A DNA stretch of 64,000 bases. Origin: DASRJW01 sp964567755. Lineage in GTDB: Bacteria; Krumholzibacteriota; Krumholzibacteriia; G020349025. This document shows, one piece after another, positions 1 to 7,870 of this stretch. Location of the stretch: positions 10,888 through 74,887 of the forward strand of contig CAZMNW010000019.1 in NCBI GenBank assembly GCA_964567755.1. The letters run 5' to 3'. Below the pieces are notes generated by a model that saw only the letters and a program-made list of their open reading frames with translations, was not told the origin of the DNA and ran no database searches. The position numbers and the translations under genes are program-made. Each line of letters begins with the position of its first letter. Positions within the stretch are counted from its first letter, which is position 1.

Positions 1-94
1 TGTGGCGCAATGCCTTGATCTTGTCGGCCGTGGTCGCGGCCTGCTTGAAGCGCTGCTCGGCTTCGAGGTATTGCGGAGTCAGATTCGCTGGCAA
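1..94 (-). CDS. DRG/OBG-type GTPase with TGS domain, N-terminal fragment
   Basis: This is the first 31 codons of a gene that runs off the left edge. The predicted start is TTG at 94, preceded by a GAGGGGG Shine-Dalgarno. The peptide opens LPANLTPQYLEAEQRFKQA and continues with a Lys/Ala-rich helix. That opening resembles the N-terminal helix of bacterial DRG-like GTPases, which bind GTP and carry a C-terminal TGS domain. The G motifs lie outside the window, so the family call rests on the first 30 residues only. The gene is divergent from the metallophosphoesterase at 313. Confidence 0.5.
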   Translation of the reverse strand, partial: MPANLTPQYLEAEQRFKQAATTADKIKALRH

Positions 95-211
95 TGGAAC
101 CCCCTCGTTGGGTCATTGTACGCAAATCAACGCGCGCTCGCGACGGTCCAAAGGTCTTGCGCGGCCGCAGAAGGCGCCTGACGCGCTGCGACGAATGGGA
201 CCCGCGCACGC

Positions 212-241
212 TTGCGGCACGGGCAAGCCATTCGCTACGCT
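212..241 (+). promoter_or_regulatory. Putative sigma70-type promoter for the 313 gene
   Basis: TTGCGG at 212-217 and TACGCT at 236-241 are separated by 18 bases, about 70 bases before the ATG at 313. The TACGCT -10 recurs before other genes in this window. Confidence 0.4.
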
Positions 242-312
242 AAGATTGTTGCGCGCCCATTTCTGGGAACGGTCCGCCGATCGCTTGGCGCGCCGCATCT
301 CTCTGGCACACG

Positions 313-1776
313 ATGCGACTTTGCGCCCTTCTCCTCGCCTGCGGCACCGCGACGGCTCATGCTGCCGGCTCTGTCACCCGCACCCCCTATGTCCAGAACG
401 TCGGCCAGACCGAAGCCACGATCATGTGGCGAACGTCCTCCCCCATGGCGCAGACGCTCTACTACGGCGAAGGCGAGACCTTCGATCGCTGGTTGACGGA
501 AGACATCAGCTCGACCACACACGAGATCCGCCTCACGGGACTCCGCCCCGGCACGACCTACCGCTATCAATTGGCCGGCGTCACCCTGTCTGCAGCGCCG
601 CCCTTGAGCTTTCGCACCGACCCGGGTCGAGGCGGCAAGTTCTTCAGCTTTTTCGTCACCGCCGACATCGGTGAGAACATCCCCGATCAGGCGCACCAAC
701 AGCAGACCGCGGCGATGATCCTGCAACAGACCCCGGCTGCCGCGCTCGGCCTCCTCGCCGGCGACATCGTTTATCCCGATGGCGATTCGGACGACTACGA
801 TGAGCACTTGATGATCCCGTGGCGCGACGTGTTCTCCAGAACCTGCGTCTGGCCGGCGCTCGGCAATCACGATTGGATGTCGGACCCCGAGAGAAACTTC
901 GTCCGCGAGTGGTCACTTCCCAACAATGAGCACTATTACTCCTTCGATTACGGCAATGCCCACTTCATCGCCCTCGATAGCCAGAACGGCAACCTCTATG
1001 ACCAGGCCAATCAGATCGCATGGCTGGAACAAGACCTGGCCCGCGCCAACGGCGCCACCTGGACCTTCGTTTTCTTCCATCATCCGATGATCACCTGCAC
1101 GTACAAGGGGCACGAACTAGACCTGGCTATCGCACTCATGCCGCTGTTCGAGCGCTACGGCGTCGATGTGGTCTTCAACGGTCACGCGCACACGTACGAG
1201 CGTTTGTACCCGTTCCGGGGCGGGGTGCCCGTGGACATGAGTATGGATCCGCATTACGTCGACCCGACCGGCGTGATCTACATCGTGAGCGGTGCCGGCG
1301 GCTCGGTGAAGAACAACGCACCCACCTCGCGATGCGGCGCCAACGTGTTCTTCCTCGACGAGCGCATTCTGTTCACCCAGGTGCACGTGCTCGACAATGC
1401 CGTCGTCATCCTCGCCATCGATAGCGCCACGGGTGCGGTCCTGGACGCCATGAGTATCCTCAAACACTTGACGACAGCGGAACTCTCGGTCTCGCCCCCA
1501 CGCCCGCGCCTGTTGCACAACCTTCCCAACCCCTTCAACCCCGCGACGACGATTGCCTTCGACATCCCCGTCGAGTCCCTCGTGCGACTCGATGTGTATC
1601 GGGCCGATGGCCGCTGGATCACCAACCTCGCGAGCGGCCTGCGCGCGCCCGGGTCGCACCGGATTCTCTGGAATGGGCGCGACCACAGCGGCACTCTTCT
1701 CCCCACCGGGATTTACGTCGCCACGTTGCGCGCCGGCACGCTCGCGACCTCGGTGAAGATGACGTTGCTCCGCTGA
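313..1776 (+). CDS. Secreted metallophosphoesterase (purple acid phosphatase-like) with FlgD-like C-terminal domain
   Basis: The 487-residue protein has a signal peptide (about residues 1-17), then an Ig/FnIII-like domain of the kind preceding purple acid phosphatase catalytic domains ('TPYVQNVGQTEATIMW'). The calcineurin-like core follows, with GDIVYPD (Asp151), GNHDW (Asn185-His186-Asp187), HHP (His256-His257) and GHAHTYER (His291, His293), a full set of dinuclear metal ligands. The tail carries PNPFNP at 405-410 and a FlgD-type Ig domain ending in a beta strand, as in substrates retained or sorted at the cell surface in FCB-like phyla. It probably hydrolyses phosphomonoesters outside the cytoplasm; the substrate is unknown. 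It stands alone with its own putative promoter. Confidence 0.85.
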   Translation: MRLCALLLACGTATAHAAGSVTRTPYVQNVGQTEATIMWRTSSPMAQTLYYGEGETFDRWLTEDISSTTHEIRLTGLRPGTTYRYQLAGVTLSAAPPLSFRTDPGRGGKFFSFFVTADIGENIPDQAHQQQTAAMILQQTPAAALGLLAGDIVYPDGDSDDYDEHLMIPWRDVFSRTCVWPALGNHDWMSDPERNFVREWSLPNNEHYYSFDYGNAHFIALDSQNGNLYDQANQIAWLEQDLARANGATWTFVFFHHPMITCTYKGHELDLAIALMPLFERYGVDVVFNGHAHTYERLYPFRGGVPVDMSMDPHYVDPTGVIYIVSGAGGSVKNNAPTSRCGANVFFLDERILFTQVHVLDNAVVILAIDSATGAVLDAMSILKHLTTAELSVSPPRPRLLHNLPNPFNPATTIAFDIPVESLVRLDVYRADGRWITNLASGLRAPGSHRILWNGRDHSGTLLPTGIYVATLRAGTLATSVKMTLLR

Positions 1777-2014
1777 TTCCCAGTCGCGCCGTGCGGATGT
1801 CCGAGCGACACGGCCTTGGAACTTTGGTGACACGTGCGGAACAAGGCGCCAAACACCCGACGTGCCCTCCCAGCCCCAGGATCCCCACTCCAATCAACGG
1901 TTTGCACCACGCCTTCGATGCGGCACCCCCTTCGGCTGCATCCGGCCTGGAGATTGCGCTGCAAACAACGAGGGCGACATGATGTCGCGCACCACCTGCT
2001 GGAGGGAGGGTTCG

Positions 2015-2434
2015 ATGCGTTCGAATCGACGGTTTGCTACGGCCTGGATGCTGGGTCTGATGCTGACCTCGCTGGCGGCGACACTTCCCGAATCTGCCGC
2101 GGCCGATCCCAAGCATCGCCGCCACCACAAGAAACAATGCCACACGCAGTCCGATTACCGGGTGCAACCGGTAGTGTACCGAACCTACCGTCCGGTGATC
2201 GCTTCGCGCTGCAGTCCAGTCACGACTTTGCGCCATCGTCCGGTGGTTTACGCACCGCCGCCCGTCTATGTGTGCAGGGTCCACAACGATCGCGTCTGCG
2301 AGACGCGCTTCACGAACGATCCGTTGTACCTAGCACACGTGCGGGCGCATCGGCAGCCGCAGGTCGTCGTCGTGCTCGAGGACCGAGGCTGGTTCGACAG
2401 CGGCTGGAGCGGTTCGGTGCGACTCAGCTGGTAG
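2015..2434 (+). CDS. Small secreted His/Arg/Pro-rich protein of unknown function
   Basis: I do not recognise the family. The ATG at 2015 is chosen because GGAGGGAGGG lies 4 bases upstream; in-frame ATGs at 1979 and 1982 have no such site. The 139-residue product begins MRSNRRFATAWMLGLMLTSL and has an Ala-x-Ala cleavage region near residue 31. A basic HRRHHKK patch follows, then a Tyr/Pro/Arg-rich stretch with repeated 'VVYxxY/RP' blocks and a 'GWFDSGWSGSVRLSW' end. Several Cys residues suggest disulfides. A Rho-independent terminator follows at 2512. Confidence 0.6.
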   Translation: MRSNRRFATAWMLGLMLTSLAATLPESAAADPKHRRHHKKQCHTQSDYRVQPVVYRTYRPVIASRCSPVTTLRHRPVVYAPPPVYVCRVHNDRVCETRFTNDPLYLAHVRAHRQPQVVVVLEDRGWFDSGWSGSVRLSW

Positions 2435-2511
2435 CTGCATGGGTGACGTGACCGTCCACTCGCAAGCAGCGCTGTGCACGCGCCGCCGAAACTTGCAATT
2501 CTCGCGCTGGA

Positions 2512-2557
2512 GGCCACGGCTGCGGGCGGAACCATTCCCGCCCGTGGCCTTCTTCTT
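2512..2557 (+). terminator. Rho-independent terminator after the 2015-2434 gene
   Basis: An outer stem GGCCAC (2512-2517) with GTGGCC (2544-2549) and an inner stem CGGGCGG (2523-2529) with CCGCCCG (2538-2544) are followed by TTCTTCTT. It isolates the signalling operon that starts at 2632. Confidence 0.75.
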
Positions 2558-2631
2558 GCTGCTCATACCGCGAGATCGATCCCCATGGCTCTCCATGCAA
2601 TCCCGCGGGGACTCCTTGGAGCGAGAAGAGT

Positions 2632-3228
2632 ATGGATCACCAAGTCGACAAGGAATCCAACGCCACGGCCGAAACCGGCGGCGAGGTGCTCAAGATCCGT
2701 CTGTCACTCATGGGACGTCCCCTGCGCGTCACCACGTTCCAGAAAGATGTCGTCACCATCGGTCGTGATCCGGAATCGGACATCGCACTCGACAACCCCG
2801 GCATCTCCCGGCACCACCTGCGCCTGGAGCGCTGCGCCGAGGGCTACTACGCCGAGGATCTGGAATCCGCCAACGGCACCTTCCTCAACGACGAGCCCAT
2901 TCGTAAGGCGCTGCTGCGCAACGAAGACGTCGTGCGCATCGGCAAGTTTTCGCTGTGGATTTCCTACGAAAGGGACCGCCGCAGCTCGCGCGGTGACGCC
3001 AAGACCGTATCGCCGTCCACGTTCCAAGGCACCACGGTGCTCTCCACCGCCGAGCTCGACGACATGATGACGCGCGCCCGCACGCAGGACACGCCTCCCG
3101 CCGAGCTCCATACAGTAAGCCCCGCGGTGCGCGGCATTCCGCGCGGACGGGCGTTTGCCGTGGCACTGGTCTTCTTCGTGCTCGGAATCGCGCTCGGCGT
3201 GACGGCGACCTGGTACTCCGTTCACTAG
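2632..3228 (+). CDS. FHA-domain protein with C-terminal membrane anchor
   Basis: The 198-residue protein carries one forkhead-associated domain (about residues 20-105) with the phosphothreonine-binding signature: IGRDPESDI, then SRHHLRL, then ESANGTFLND. FHA domains read phospho-Thr marks. A Thr-rich linker (KTVSPSTFQGTTVL) could itself be phosphorylated. A single hydrophobic helix at about 175-194 (AFAVALVFFVLGIALGV) would tether it to the inner membrane with the FHA domain in the cytoplasm. It is the first gene of the kinase-PilT operon, ending 24 bases before the kinase gene, so it is probably the reader of that kinase's output. The start follows a GGAGCGAGAAG site. Confidence 0.9.
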   Translation: MDHQVDKESNATAETGGEVLKIRLSLMGRPLRVTTFQKDVVTIGRDPESDIALDNPGISRHHLRLERCAEGYYAEDLESANGTFLNDEPIRKALLRNEDVVRIGKFSLWISYERDRRSSRGDAKTVSPSTFQGTTVLSTAELDDMMTRARTQDTPPAELHTVSPAVRGIPRGRAFAVALVFFVLGIALGVTATWYSVH

Positions 3229-3252
3229 AGCGGTTCGGAATCACGCGTTCGG

Positions 3253-5682
3253 ATGGCGCTTCGAGCCACGCCACCCAAGCCTCACGATTCGGGACCCATG
3301 AAGTTCGTGCAAAAAATGAAGGCCGAGCGCCTCGTGCAGCGCCTGAAGCAGGCACGCAGCCTGTCGCGCCGCGAGCTGGAGGAGCTGGAACAGCAAGCCA
3401 TCGCCGCTGGGCCAGCCGCGATCGAGCCCCTGCTCGGCTGTCTCGGCCATGCCGAGGCCCGTCCTCCCGCGCTCGAGATCCTGGAACAACTTCTCCACGA
3501 CGACACGATGGGACTGTACGTCCAGGCTCTCGGTTCGCCGAACCCCGCCATCGCTTCGGGGATGGCGCACGTGCTCGCCCACGGCAAGCGCTACCGTGCC
3601 GGTCTGCTGCTGTCGTTCCTCACCGATCCAGGTGTCCCGAAGCTAGCGCTCGCCCGTGTGCTGGAAGCGCGCGCTGCCGCGATTCACCCGCGCGAGGTGC
3701 TGGCAGTGTTCACCGACCTGGACAAAGATGGCCGCACGTTGCTCTTCCGCATTCTCGAGCGCGCCCTGACCGCGGAACGCGCGCCGCAGTTGGTGCCATT
3801 GCTCGAGCATCCGGATTGGTGGGTCCGTCACCGCGCCGTCGAGCTGCTGTCGCGCTTCGACGCCGAGCGCGTCGTCGAGGGTCTCATCCGTGTCCTGGGT
3901 GACGACAACCGTTCGGTGCGACTCGCAGCGGTGCAAGGCCTCGACGCTCTGCGAAACCGTGCCGCGATCCCAGCGCTGGCTGCGGCGCTACGTGATTCGG
4001 ATCTGAAAGTGCAATCTGCGGCCATCGACGCCCTCGTCGGTTTCGGCGATGCGTCGGCCGTTCCGCACTTGCTGGCGGTGCTGACCGATGAATCCGAGCA
4101 GGCTCGCCGTGGCGCCGTCGAGGTTCTCAATGCGGTGGCCACGACGGAGGCGATTCAGGATCTGTTGCGCGCGCTCAACGATGCCGACTGGTGGGTGCGC
4201 GTGCGCGCGGCCGACGCGCTCGGCGCGCTCGGCGGCGACAAGGTCGTGGATGCTGTCCTCGGCTTGCTAGACGACGCCCAAGAGTTCATCCGTCGTTACG
4301 CCGTCGAGATCCTGATCACGATTCCGACGGCGCGCGCGGTGCCGCATTTGATCCGCGCACTCGAGGATCTCGACTGGTGGGTGCGCGAGCGCGCGATCGA
4401 CGCCCTGGCCAAGATCGGCGACGCCCGGGCGGTCGAGCCCTTGCTGGCGCTCATGAGTCGCGTCCCCGAGACGGTGCCGCTGGCGGCGCGCGCTCTCGGG
4501 AGCATCGGCGATCCGCGGGCTGTCGAGTCGCTGTCGCATCTGGTGCACTCGGACCGTGCCGATGTGCGGCGCGAAGCGGTGGCGGCACTGCGCGCGCTTT
4601 CCGCCAGCGCCGAAACCAACCACAGTGCGGCGCCGGCGCTGCTGATCGCGGCATCGATGCCGGCGCCGAAGAGCGACTTGGTGCCGTTCCGCGTCGAGGC
4701 AGGGCGTGGGGGACGGCTCGCCGAGAACTCGCCGCGCGCCGTGCCGCTGCCTGGCCTGACGGTCGCGCCCGCGGCATTGCCGCCGCCAGCGCCGCGAATG
4801 TCGGCACCCGCGCCGCTCCACTTCGGCGACTTGCCCGCGGGCACGCGCCTCCTCGAGCGCTACCACGTGCAACGACGCATCGGCACCGGGGGCTTCGGCA
4901 CCGTGTACTTGGTGGTCGATAGCGCCGTGCAGGAAGAGATCATCCTCAAGGTGCTCAACCCGCAACTTTCGGTGGACGCGAACGCCATTCGTCGCTTTGT
5001 GCAAGAGCTCAAGCTGACGCGGCGCATCACGCATCGCAACGTCATCCGCATCCACGACTTCCTGGACCTGAACGGTGCGCATGCGGTGTCGATGGAGTAT
5101 TTCCCCAGCCGCGACCTCGGCCACATCCTGGCGGAGGAAGGGGCGATGCGCCCGGAGCGCGCGCTGCGTCTGGTGTCCCAGGTGTGCCAAGGCCTCGCGG
5201 CCGCGCACGAAGTCGGCGTCATCCATCGCGACATCAAGCCGGCCAACATTCTGGTCGGCGATGGCGACATGACGAAGATCGTCGACTTCGGTCTGGCCGC
5301 GGCGCAGCAGTCCGTTGGGCCACGCCTCACCCGCAGCGGCTACCTCATCGGCACGCCAGAGTACATGGCGCCCGAGCTCATCCAAAACGAGCCCTTCGAT
5401 CATCGGTCCGACATCTATTCGATCGGCATCATGATGTACGAGATGCTCTCCGGCCAGCGCCCTTACAGTGGTGACACGCCGGTCAAGATCCTGTTTCAAC
5501 ACCTCGAGGGCAACGCCGAACCCCTGGCCTGGTTGGCGCCGACGCTTCCCCCCAGCCTGGCGGCTCTGGTCATGCGGGCCATGGCGCGCCAAGTTGCCGC
5601 ACGGCCGCGCGACACACGCGAGCTCTTCGATCTCGTCCATGCCGAGCTCCGGGCGATGGGCGCGAATGCGGAGGGCGGTTGA
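3253..5682 (+). CDS. HEAT-repeat Ser/Thr protein kinase
   Basis: The 809-residue protein has an N-terminal array of HEAT/PBS-type helical repeats (about 30-455), three of which carry the motif DWWVR. A Pro/Ala-rich linker (about 460-530) leads to a complete Hanks-type kinase domain (about 535-800). Visible catalytic elements are the glycine loop GTGGFGTVY (Gly544 on), the Lys in IILKVL, HRDIKPAN (His658-Asp660) and DFG (Asp678), so it should be active. No transmembrane helix is seen. An alternative in-frame ATG at 3298 would remove 15 residues; neither site has a strong ribosome site. The stop overlaps the next start (TGATG), coupling it to the PilT genes. The HEAT scaffold is a plausible docking surface for the adjacent motor or FHA protein (inference). 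Confidence 0.92.
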   Translation: MALRATPPKPHDSGPMKFVQKMKAERLVQRLKQARSLSRRELEELEQQAIAAGPAAIEPLLGCLGHAEARPPALEILEQLLHDDTMGLYVQALGSPNPAIASGMAHVLAHGKRYRAGLLLSFLTDPGVPKLALARVLEARAAAIHPREVLAVFTDLDKDGRTLLFRILERALTAERAPQLVPLLEHPDWWVRHRAVELLSRFDAERVVEGLIRVLGDDNRSVRLAAVQGLDALRNRAAIPALAAALRDSDLKVQSAAIDALVGFGDASAVPHLLAVLTDESEQARRGAVEVLNAVATTEAIQDLLRALNDADWWVRVRAADALGALGGDKVVDAVLGLLDDAQEFIRRYAVEILITIPTARAVPHLIRALEDLDWWVRERAIDALAKIGDARAVEPLLALMSRVPETVPLAARALGSIGDPRAVESLSHLVHSDRADVRREAVAALRALSASAETNHSAAPALLIAASMPAPKSDLVPFRVEAGRGGRLAENSPRAVPLPGLTVAPAALPPPAPRMSAPAPLHFGDLPAGTRLLERYHVQRRIGTGGFGTVYLVVDSAVQEEIILKVLNPQLSVDANAIRRFVQELKLTRRITHRNVIRIHDFLDLNGAHAVSMEYFPSRDLGHILAEEGAMRPERALRLVSQVCQGLAAAHEVGVIHRDIKPANILVGDGDMTKIVDFGLAAAQQSVGPRLTRSGYLIGTPEYMAPELIQNEPFDHRSDIYSIGIMMYEMLSGQRPYSGDTPVKILFQHLEGNAEPLAWLAPTLPPSLAALVMRAMARQVAARPRDTRELFDLVHAELRAMGANAEGG

Positions 5683-6803
5683 TGGCGCGCATCGATGCCA
5701 TCTTGCAAGCCGGTCGCGAGCAGGGCTGCTCCGACATCCATCTCACGGTCGGGTTGCCACCTCTCGTGCGACTCGATGGCCAACTGCTGCCGCTGCAAGC
5801 GCCGCCGTTGAGCGCCGACGAAACCCACACCTTCGCGAGCGAGATCCTCCAGGATCATCTGCGGGCCACGTTGGAACAACGCGGGGCGGTGGATTTTTCC
5901 TACTCGGTCGCCGGCAGTGGTCGTTTCCGCATCAATGTCTACCGCCAGCACCACGGGCTCGCGGCGGTGTGCCGCGTCGTGCCGCAGACCGTGCCACGTC
6001 TCGCCGATCTCGGCCTGCCACCGATCGTGGCACGGCTGGCGGCACTGCGGACTGGTTTGGTGCTGGTCACCGGGGGCTCAGGCACGGGGAAGTCGACGAC
6101 GTTGGCGGCGATGATCGCGGAGATCAACGAGACTCGCAACCTCAACATCATCACGCTCGAAGACCCGGTCGAGTTCATGCACCAAAGCCGCAAGTGCTTG
6201 GTGGTGCAGCGCGAGTTGGGCACCGACGTGCCGTCTTTCAGCGCCGGCCTGAGGTCGGCCTTGCGCGAGGATCCGGACGTGATCCTGGTCGGCGAGTTGC
6301 GCGATCCCGAGACCATCGCCCTGGCCGTGGAAGCCTGCGAGACCGGACATCTCGTGCTCGCCACCATGCACACGCGTGGCGCCCACCCGACGATCCACCG
6401 CTTGGTCGATGCCTTTCCCAGCGAGGCGCAGACCCAGATCCGCCACACCCTGGCCGACAGCCTCAAGGCGGTGCTGAGCCAAGAGCTGGTGCGCACCGCC
6501 GACGGACGTGGGAGGCGCGCCGTGCTCGAGATCCTGGTGGTCACCCCAGCGGTGGCGCAGCACGTGCGTGAAGGCAAGACGCATCAGATCCCCTCGGCAA
6601 TCGCCACCGGACGCCGCGTGGGAATGCAGCTCATGGATCAGGCACTGCTGACGTTGGTGCGCGCAGGCGACATCGACCCGGACGAAGCCTTCCTGCGCGC
6701 CACCGACAAGCGCGAGTTCATGGCCTTCGTCACTCGCGCCGACCTGCGGCAAGTCGCCGAGGAACAGAGCGCACGCGCTGCGATGGCCGAGGAGAGCCCA
6801 TGA
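5682..6803 (+). CDS. pilT: PilT-family type IV pilus retraction ATPase, first copy
   Basis: The 373-residue cytoplasmic secretion-type ATPase has the PilT order: an N-terminal 'GCSDIHLTVG' domain, Walker A GGSGTGKST (Lys137), Asp box ITLEDPVEF, Walker B VILVGELRDPE, His box ATMHT and a C-terminal helical region. Walker A differs from the usual GPTGSGKST but keeps all catalytic positions. PilT hexamers depolymerise type IV pili. The ATG at 5682 overlaps the kinase stop, and the end overlaps the second pilT by ATGA. The C-terminal tail (EEQSARAAMAEESP) is longer than in copy two. No pilin or assembly genes lie in the window. Confidence 0.9.
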   Translation: MARIDAILQAGREQGCSDIHLTVGLPPLVRLDGQLLPLQAPPLSADETHTFASEILQDHLRATLEQRGAVDFSYSVAGSGRFRINVYRQHHGLAAVCRVVPQTVPRLADLGLPPIVARLAALRTGLVLVTGGSGTGKSTTLAAMIAEINETRNLNIITLEDPVEFMHQSRKCLVVQRELGTDVPSFSAGLRSALREDPDVILVGELRDPETIALAVEACETGHLVLATMHTRGAHPTIHRLVDAFPSEAQTQIRHTLADSLKAVLSQELVRTADGRGRRAVLEILVVTPAVAQHVREGKTHQIPSAIATGRRVGMQLMDQALLTLVRAGDIDPDEAFLRATDKREFMAFVTRADLRQVAEEQSARAAMAEESP

Positions 6804-7870
6804 GCCGCATCGACAGTTTCCTCGAGCTCGCGGTCAAACAAGGCGGCTCCGACCTGCACCTGGTCTCGGGCCAGCCGCCGCGCATCCGCATCGGCGGCGT
6901 GTTGCACCGCGTGCGCTTCCGCGATCTGTCGGTGGAAGATCTCGAATCCATTCTCGACGAGTTCATGGACGCCATGCACCGAGAACGACTGCAGCAGGAA
7001 ATGCATGTGGACTTCGCCTACTCGGTGCCGGATCTCGGGCGCTTTCGCGTCAACGTCTATCGCCATCAGGCCGGACTCGGGGCGGCACTGCGCTTGATCC
7101 CGCAGATCACACCGACGCTGGAAGAGCTGGGGATGCCGCCGGCGATCAAACTGCACGTGTCGCATCCCAAGGGGCTCATCCTGGTCACCGGGCCGACGGG
7201 CTCGGGCAAGTCCACCACCTTGGCGGCCATGATCGACCATATCAATTCGACGCGGCAGGGTCACATCATCACTCTCGAGGATCCGATCGAGTTCCTCCAC
7301 GGCTACAAGAAATGCGTGATGACGCAGCGCGAGATCCACGTGCACGCCTTGAGCCTCGCCGATGCCTTGCGCGATGCCGTGCGCGAAGATCCCGACGTAA
7401 TCCTCGTCGGCGAGATGCGCGACCCCGAGGCGATCTCGCTCGCACTCTCCGCCGCCGAGACCGGCATTCAGATTCTCGGCAGCTTGCACACGAGCAGCGC
7501 GTCACGCACCATCGATCGCATCGTCAACGTCTTCCCGGCACGCCGTCACGAGCAGGTGCGCGGCATGCTCGCCGACAGCCTGAGCATGATCGTGTCGCAA
7601 AAACTGCTGCGCACCACCGATGGCGCCAAACGCGTCGCCGCTGTCGAGATCCTGGTGAACACCCACGCGGTGAAGTCCATCGTCCGCAGTGGCAACAGCC
7701 ACAAGCTCGAGTCGGTGCTGCAATCAGGCGGCCGTTTCGGCATGCAGGGACTGGGGTCGGTGCTGCGCGACCTGGTGAGCAAAGGCATCGTGAGCGCCGA
7801 AGAAGCCCATGAGAACGCCACCGACAAGAACGCGTTCGAGAACCTCGTGCCGCGTTTGGAGACGGTGTGA
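6800..7870 (+). CDS. pilT: PilT-family type IV pilus retraction ATPase, second copy
   Basis: The 356-residue protein is closer to canonical PilT than its neighbour. It shows the N-terminal 'GGSDLHLVSGQPP' signature, Walker A GPTGSGKST (Lys137), ITLEDPIEF, VILVGEMRDPE, LGSLHTSSA and a conserved C-terminal stretch (KSIVRSGNSHKLES). The two copies align end to end, indicating an old duplication, and may form homo- or hetero-hexamers comparable to PilT/PilU pairs (inference). It is translationally coupled on both sides: ATGA with the first pilT at 6800 and GTGATG with the HD-GYP/PP2C gene at 7867-7872. Confidence 0.92.
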   Translation: MSRIDSFLELAVKQGGSDLHLVSGQPPRIRIGGVLHRVRFRDLSVEDLESILDEFMDAMHRERLQQEMHVDFAYSVPDLGRFRVNVYRHQAGLGAALRLIPQITPTLEELGMPPAIKLHVSHPKGLILVTGPTGSGKSTTLAAMIDHINSTRQGHIITLEDPIEFLHGYKKCVMTQREIHVHALSLADALRDAVREDPDVILVGEMRDPEAISLALSAAETGIQILGSLHTSSASRTIDRIVNVFPARRHEQVRGMLADSLSMIVSQKLLRTTDGAKRVAAVEILVNTHAVKSIVRSGNSHKLESVLQSGGRFGMQGLGSVLRDLVSKGIVSAEEAHENATDKNAFENLVPRLETV

